Source: Oscillospiraceae bacterium | Lineage (GTDB): Bacteria > Bacillota > Clostridia > Oscillospirales > CAG-272 | Assembly (NCBI GenBank): GCA_015063745.1 | Contig: SVTO01000019.1 | Coordinates: forward strand, 1 to 46,057 | Reading direction: 5' to 3' | Length of the DNA: 46,057 nt | Shown here: piece after piece, positions 43,369 to 46,057 of the stretch | How positions within the stretch are numbered: position 1 is the first letter of the stretch | Layout of the letters: the number at the start of each line of letters is the position of its first letter | Program-made: the position numbers and the translations under genes | The notes under the pieces: generated by a model | Databases searched by the model: none | What the model was told of the DNA's origin: nothing | The model's input: the letters and a program-made list of their open reading frames with translations, nothing else

Positions 43369-44726
43369 ATAACGGATGCGGCATAAAAAAGGCTGTGCTT
43401 GCCCTTCTGCTGGCAGTTCTGGAGCTGATGCTTTGTCTGCTTCCCCTGTGCGCTGTCGAAGATGAGGGGACAGAAGAACCGGAGAAGGCGCCCGTGATCG
43501 AAAACTGTACAGGTGCATATCTGTATAATTTCGAAAACGATCAGGTACTCCTTGCCCAGGGTGAGACAGAGCGTATTTTCCCCACCGCCACGGCAAAGAT
43601 CATGACCGGTATTGTGGCCATTGAGAAGCTGGGGAACGATCTGTCCCGCAGTGTGCTGATCACCGAAGAAATGCTGAAGCAGTCCGGCGGGATCAAGATG
43701 GGGCTGATAGCCGGGGAAATCGTTACGGTGGAACAGCTGCTGTATGCTTCCCTTGTAAACAATGCCAACGATGCGGTGATCGCCCTTGCCTGCACCGCCG
43801 CAGGATCCGTGGAGGATTTTGTGGCCATGATGAATGAAAAAGCCGCATGGCTCGGTGCGTACGACACCCATTACACCAATCCCATGGGTCTGCACAGCGA
43901 TTCCATGGTGACTACCGTTGCGGATACGGCGCTGATTGCCCGTCATGCGTATTCCATCCCCCTGTTCATGGAAATCGTTTCCACTCCGAAATACGTTATG
44001 GAAGCCACCAACCAGAGCGATTACCGCAACCTGTACAACCGCAACAGTCTGATCTCCAAATTCTACAACAGCGGATATTATTACAGCAAGGCCATCGGCA
44101 TGAACGCCGGTTCCACCAGCCAGGGCGGATACTGCATCTGTGCTGTCGCGGAAGATCCGGCAAGCGGTCTGTCCTATCTGGCCATTGTCATGGGCGGCAA
44201 GGAAGTGGACGGCGAGATCTACAGCTACGCCAATGCCATCAGCCTCTTCGACTGGGCCTTTGCATCCTTTACATACATTGAAGTACTCCGCCAGGACAAG
44301 ATCGTATGTGAGCTGCCGGTGAATCTTTCCTCGACGCTGGATTATGTAACCTTAGTTCCCGAAACGGGCATTACGGTATATCTGCCCACCAGCACCATTG
44401 TGGAAAGCGATATCCGCTACAGCTACAACACCTACGAGGATTCCCTGAATGCGCCGATTTCTGCCGGACAGGTTGCCGGGACGATCACGGTGCTGATGGA
44501 CGATAGGATTCTGGGCAGTACCAATCTGATCACCACCTCCAGCGTGACCAGAAGTGAATTTCTGTATTTCCTCGCCCGTATCCGTGAGTTTTCCAAGGGA
44601 CGGTTCTTCAAGGCTACGCTGATCTCCATTATCATCTTCTCCGTTGCCTATGTGTTCATCAAAGCCGGATGGCGGGAACACCGGATGCGGAAAAGATCCC
44701 GGAACATCGGCGGCAGACAGTACTGA
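43359..44726 (+). CDS. DacF-like protein with degenerate active site
   Basis: A 455-residue relative of D-alanyl-D-alanine carboxypeptidases (penicillin-binding protein 5 type). Signal peptide residues 1-32, PBP domain about 45-290, PBP5 C-terminal domain to about 390, and a C-terminal membrane helix (about 417-435). Unlike active enzymes, the SxxK motif reads A77-T-A-K80 (nucleophile Ser missing), SxN reads N135-A-N, and KTG reads N249-A-G. So it is unlikely to be catalytic; a scaffold or ligand-binding role is inferred. ATG at 43359 follows GGAGG. Confidence 0.85.
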   Translation: MFLNNGCGIKKAVLALLLAVLELMLCLLPLCAVEDEGTEEPEKAPVIENCTGAYLYNFENDQVLLAQGETERIFPTATAKIMTGIVAIEKLGNDLSRSVLITEEMLKQSGGIKMGLIAGEIVTVEQLLYASLVNNANDAVIALACTAAGSVEDFVAMMNEKAAWLGAYDTHYTNPMGLHSDSMVTTVADTALIARHAYSIPLFMEIVSTPKYVMEATNQSDYRNLYNRNSLISKFYNSGYYYSKAIGMNAGSTSQGGYCICAVAEDPASGLSYLAIVMGGKEVDGEIYSYANAISLFDWAFASFTYIEVLRQDKIVCELPVNLSSTLDYVTLVPETGITVYLPTSTIVESDIRYSYNTYEDSLNAPISAGQVAGTITVLMDDRILGSTNLITTSSVTRSEFLYFLARIREFSKGRFFKATLISIIIFSVAYVFIKAGWREHRMRKRSRNIGGRQY

Positions 44727-44798
44727 GTTTTCGGTTTTCCCCGGATTGCCGGCGGGACAATTTCCTCTCGGTTTTATGTGAATTATCGAAAAAACCTA

Positions 44799-44827
44799 TT
44801 GCAATCCGTGAAAAATTATATTATAAT
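44799..44827 (+). promoter_or_regulatory. Rrf2 gene promoter
   Basis: TTGCAA (44799-44804), 17-bp spacer, TATAAT (44822-44827). It lies 33 bp before the start codon. Confidence 0.75.
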
Positions 44828-44859
44828 GGTATTAGAATCAGGAAGGATGGTACAGCTAT

Positions 44860-45288
44860 ATGATGATCTCTACCAAAGGCCGGTACGCTCTGCGGGTTAT
44901 GGCGGATATGGCACAGCACGCCACGGAAGGCTATCTTTCCCTGGGGGATGTTGCCAAGCGTGAAGATATTTCCATGAAGTATCTGGAAGCCATCGTTGCC
45001 TCCCTGTGTCACAGCGCTCTTCTGGACAGCAAGCGCGGCAAATCCGGCGGATACCGTTTGTGCAAGGCACCCGAAGAATACACCATCGGCGAAATTCTCA
45101 AGGCAGCCGAAGGAGGACTCACCCCCGTCGGATGTCCCGAATGCGACGGCGAAAGCTGCTCCCGGGCGGACGGATGCATTACGCTTCCCCTGTGGCGGAC
45201 GATGGATGACATGATCAACAACTATCTGGAAAGCGTCACCTTAGCCGATCTGATCAACGGAACGGTTGAGGCTCAGCCCATGAAATAA
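44860..45288 (+). CDS. Rrf2-family transcription regulator
   Basis: A 142-residue winged-helix repressor: STKGRYALRVMADMA helix and SMKYLEAIVASL (recognition helix). The cysteine cluster GCPECDGESC and ADGC near residues 88-103 resembles the Fe-S ligands of IscR, so it may sense iron-sulphur or cysteine status. Possible starts are 44860 or 44863 (MISTKG). It has its own promoter and terminator and is next to a decayed gene. Confidence 0.92.
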   Translation: MMISTKGRYALRVMADMAQHATEGYLSLGDVAKREDISMKYLEAIVASLCHSALLDSKRGKSGGYRLCKAPEEYTIGEILKAAEGGLTPVGCPECDGESCSRADGCITLPLWRTMDDMINNYLESVTLADLINGTVEAQPMK

Positions 45289-45296
45289 TAATAATA

Positions 45297-45329
45297 AAGA
45301 AACCGGAGTTTGCAAATTCCGGTTTCTTT
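45297..45329 (+). terminator. Intrinsic terminator after the Rrf2 gene
   Basis: AAAGAAACCGGA and TCCGGTTTCTTT form a 12-bp stem with a T-run at the end. Confidence 0.85.
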
Positions 45330-45365
45330 GTCATCATCTGATAAGAAAAAACGCTATACACGAAA

Positions 45366-45918
45366 GAACTGAAGGAATACGGTAGTTATGATGTACTTGT
45401 CTGCGACGGCGGATATACCGGTTTTGCGGCAGCTTATGCGGCGAAAGAAGACAGACAGGTTCTGCTGCTGGAAGGCGGAAGCTGTCTCGGCGGTGGATGT
45501 CCGAACTCTCAATTATTTCCTTCAGTCCCTCGGTTGGAGACCTTTTCTGGGTGCGGGAATGCCCTATGATGGCGAGGCCATGAAGGTTCTGCTGGAAACC
45601 ATGCTCAGAGAAGTGGGTGCGGAAATTTTATACTACACGGATATTGTGGATGTGATCAAGGAAGGCGACACGGTAAAAGGTGCGGTGATCCACAACAAGG
45701 ACGGACTGCAGGCTGTTTACGGTACCTGCGTGATCGACGCCACCGGTGACGGGGATGTTTGTACGGCTGCGGGCTGTGCGTATCAGCTGGGGGATGAAGA
45801 AGGCGGACTTGTCGCATCCATAGCTGCATAGGCACGGGGGGATTTCCGTCAGGTGGATGTGGCTGTACTGAAAAACAAGCTGGAAACTTACGGCGCAATC
45901 ACGGAGATTCCCGTCTGA
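45366..45918 (+). pseudogene. Broken FAD-dependent oxidoreductase
   Basis: From 45366 one frame encodes an FAD/NAD Rossmann start (YDVLVCDGGYTGFAAAYAAK...VLLLEGGSCLGG), with no upstream gene start. Around 45490-45510 the homology moves to another frame, which continues SLGWRPFLGAGMPYDGEAMK to VIDATGDGDVCTAAG, then hits a TAG at 45829. A short tail (DFRQVDVAVLKNKLETYG) follows to TGA at 45916. So there is a frameshift, a stop, and a shortened C-terminus: it is non-functional. Confidence 0.75.
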
Positions 45919-45932
45919 TACTAAGTAAAAAA

Positions 45933-46057
45933 GGCTCTATAATAAAAGTTGGGGTCAGATAAGATGCCCAGCAAAAAAAGGTTGAGCATATCTGAAAAAT
46001 CTGATAAAATGAAGTTACCACACTGCCACTTATCAGAGGAACAGATATGCTCAATAC
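45933..46057 (+). mobile_element. Left end of ISL3-like insertion sequence
   Basis: A terminal sequence GGCTCTATAATAAAAGTTGG at 45933 resembles ISL3-family ends. A transposase-like ATG (MLN..) at 46047 has an AGAGGA site. It extends past the window edge, so the transposase itself cannot be checked. Confidence 0.5.
45982..46054 (+). promoter_or_regulatory. Nested hairpin around the transposase start
   Basis: TTGAGCATATCTG (45982-45994) pairs with CAGATATGCTCAA (46042-46054), 13 bp perfect. Inside, TCTGATAA (46000-46007) pairs with TTATCAGA (46030-46037). The structure encloses the AGAGGA site and the ATG at 46047, so it could block translation of outside transcripts. Confidence 0.65.

Noticed and set aside
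1-46057. CRISPR array, tRNA or rRNA genes
   Set aside because: No spaced direct-repeat array and no tRNA or rRNA signatures were seen by eye; the 62-bp units are in an inverted non-spacer arrangement.

Overview
The window looks like a chromosomal segment of an uncultured gut- or rumen-type anaerobic Clostridia (Oscillospirales/Christensenellales-like). The reasons are the Gram-positive promoters and Shine-Dalgarno sites, a T-box leader, ireB, a MurNAc/DacF-type envelope gene, ymdB, and several plant- or host-glycan gene clusters. Gene content is dense, there are no rRNA or tRNA genes, and I see no CRISPR array. The species assignment is inference only.

Layout. (1) 205-5432, minus strand: a five-gene glycan/secretion operon with two tandem SGNH hydrolases, a small membrane protein, a Gfo/Idh/MocA oxidoreductase and a membrane-anchored TIM-barrel glycosidase-like protein. 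(2) 5523-6572: a non-coding imperfect inverted repeat of about 1.05 kb, with 62-bp sub-repeats in each arm, between divergent promoters. (3) 6654-8084: pyruvate kinase. (4) 8168-13731, minus strand: a six-gene run of galactokinase, membrane protein, rlmH, WG-repeat protein, SecB-like protein and a second Gfo/Idh/MocA oxidoreductase. (5) 13987-22359, plus strand: a tightly packed TerB_N/TerB_C protein, a BrxC/BrxD-like P-loop ATPase, an Lhr/BrxHI-like SF2 helicase and uvrA. This is a candidate DNA-processing or defence module and lacks the canonical BREX PglZ and methylase genes.

(6) 22486-25415: a T-box leader, probably leucine-specific, controls a fused sugar-isomerase/acyl-CoA synthetase. 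It is followed by a large lipoprotein with an internal duplication (25623-28385). A chimeric remnant after that joins a second lipoprotein leader to the last 64 codons of the synthetase (28413-28811). (7) 28917-34809: a xylose-utilisation locus, with an AraC regulator divergent from xylA, a GH3 beta-xylosidase/glucosidase and xylB. (8) 34908-39278, minus strand: two GH172 (DUF2961) paralogues, ymdB-type phosphodiesterase, methylglyoxal synthase and a MinD/ParA-like ATPase.

(9) 39738-44726, plus strand: glyA, ireB, a ferredoxin-domain aldo/keto reductase, ribF and a DacF-like protein that has lost all three active-site motifs. (10) 44860-46057: an Rrf2 regulator, a broken FAD-oxidoreductase gene, and the left end of a probable ISL3-family insertion sequence whose transposase start lies inside a nested hairpin.

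How the parts fit. The carbohydrate modules (xyl, GH172, GH3, galK, SGNH) feed glycolysis, represented here by pyk, with a methylglyoxal bypass (mgsA). The T-box/acyl-CoA synthetase unit may link leucine starvation to activation of a branched-chain acid. The TerB/ATPase/helicase/uvrA run is the strongest candidate for an incompletely described system.
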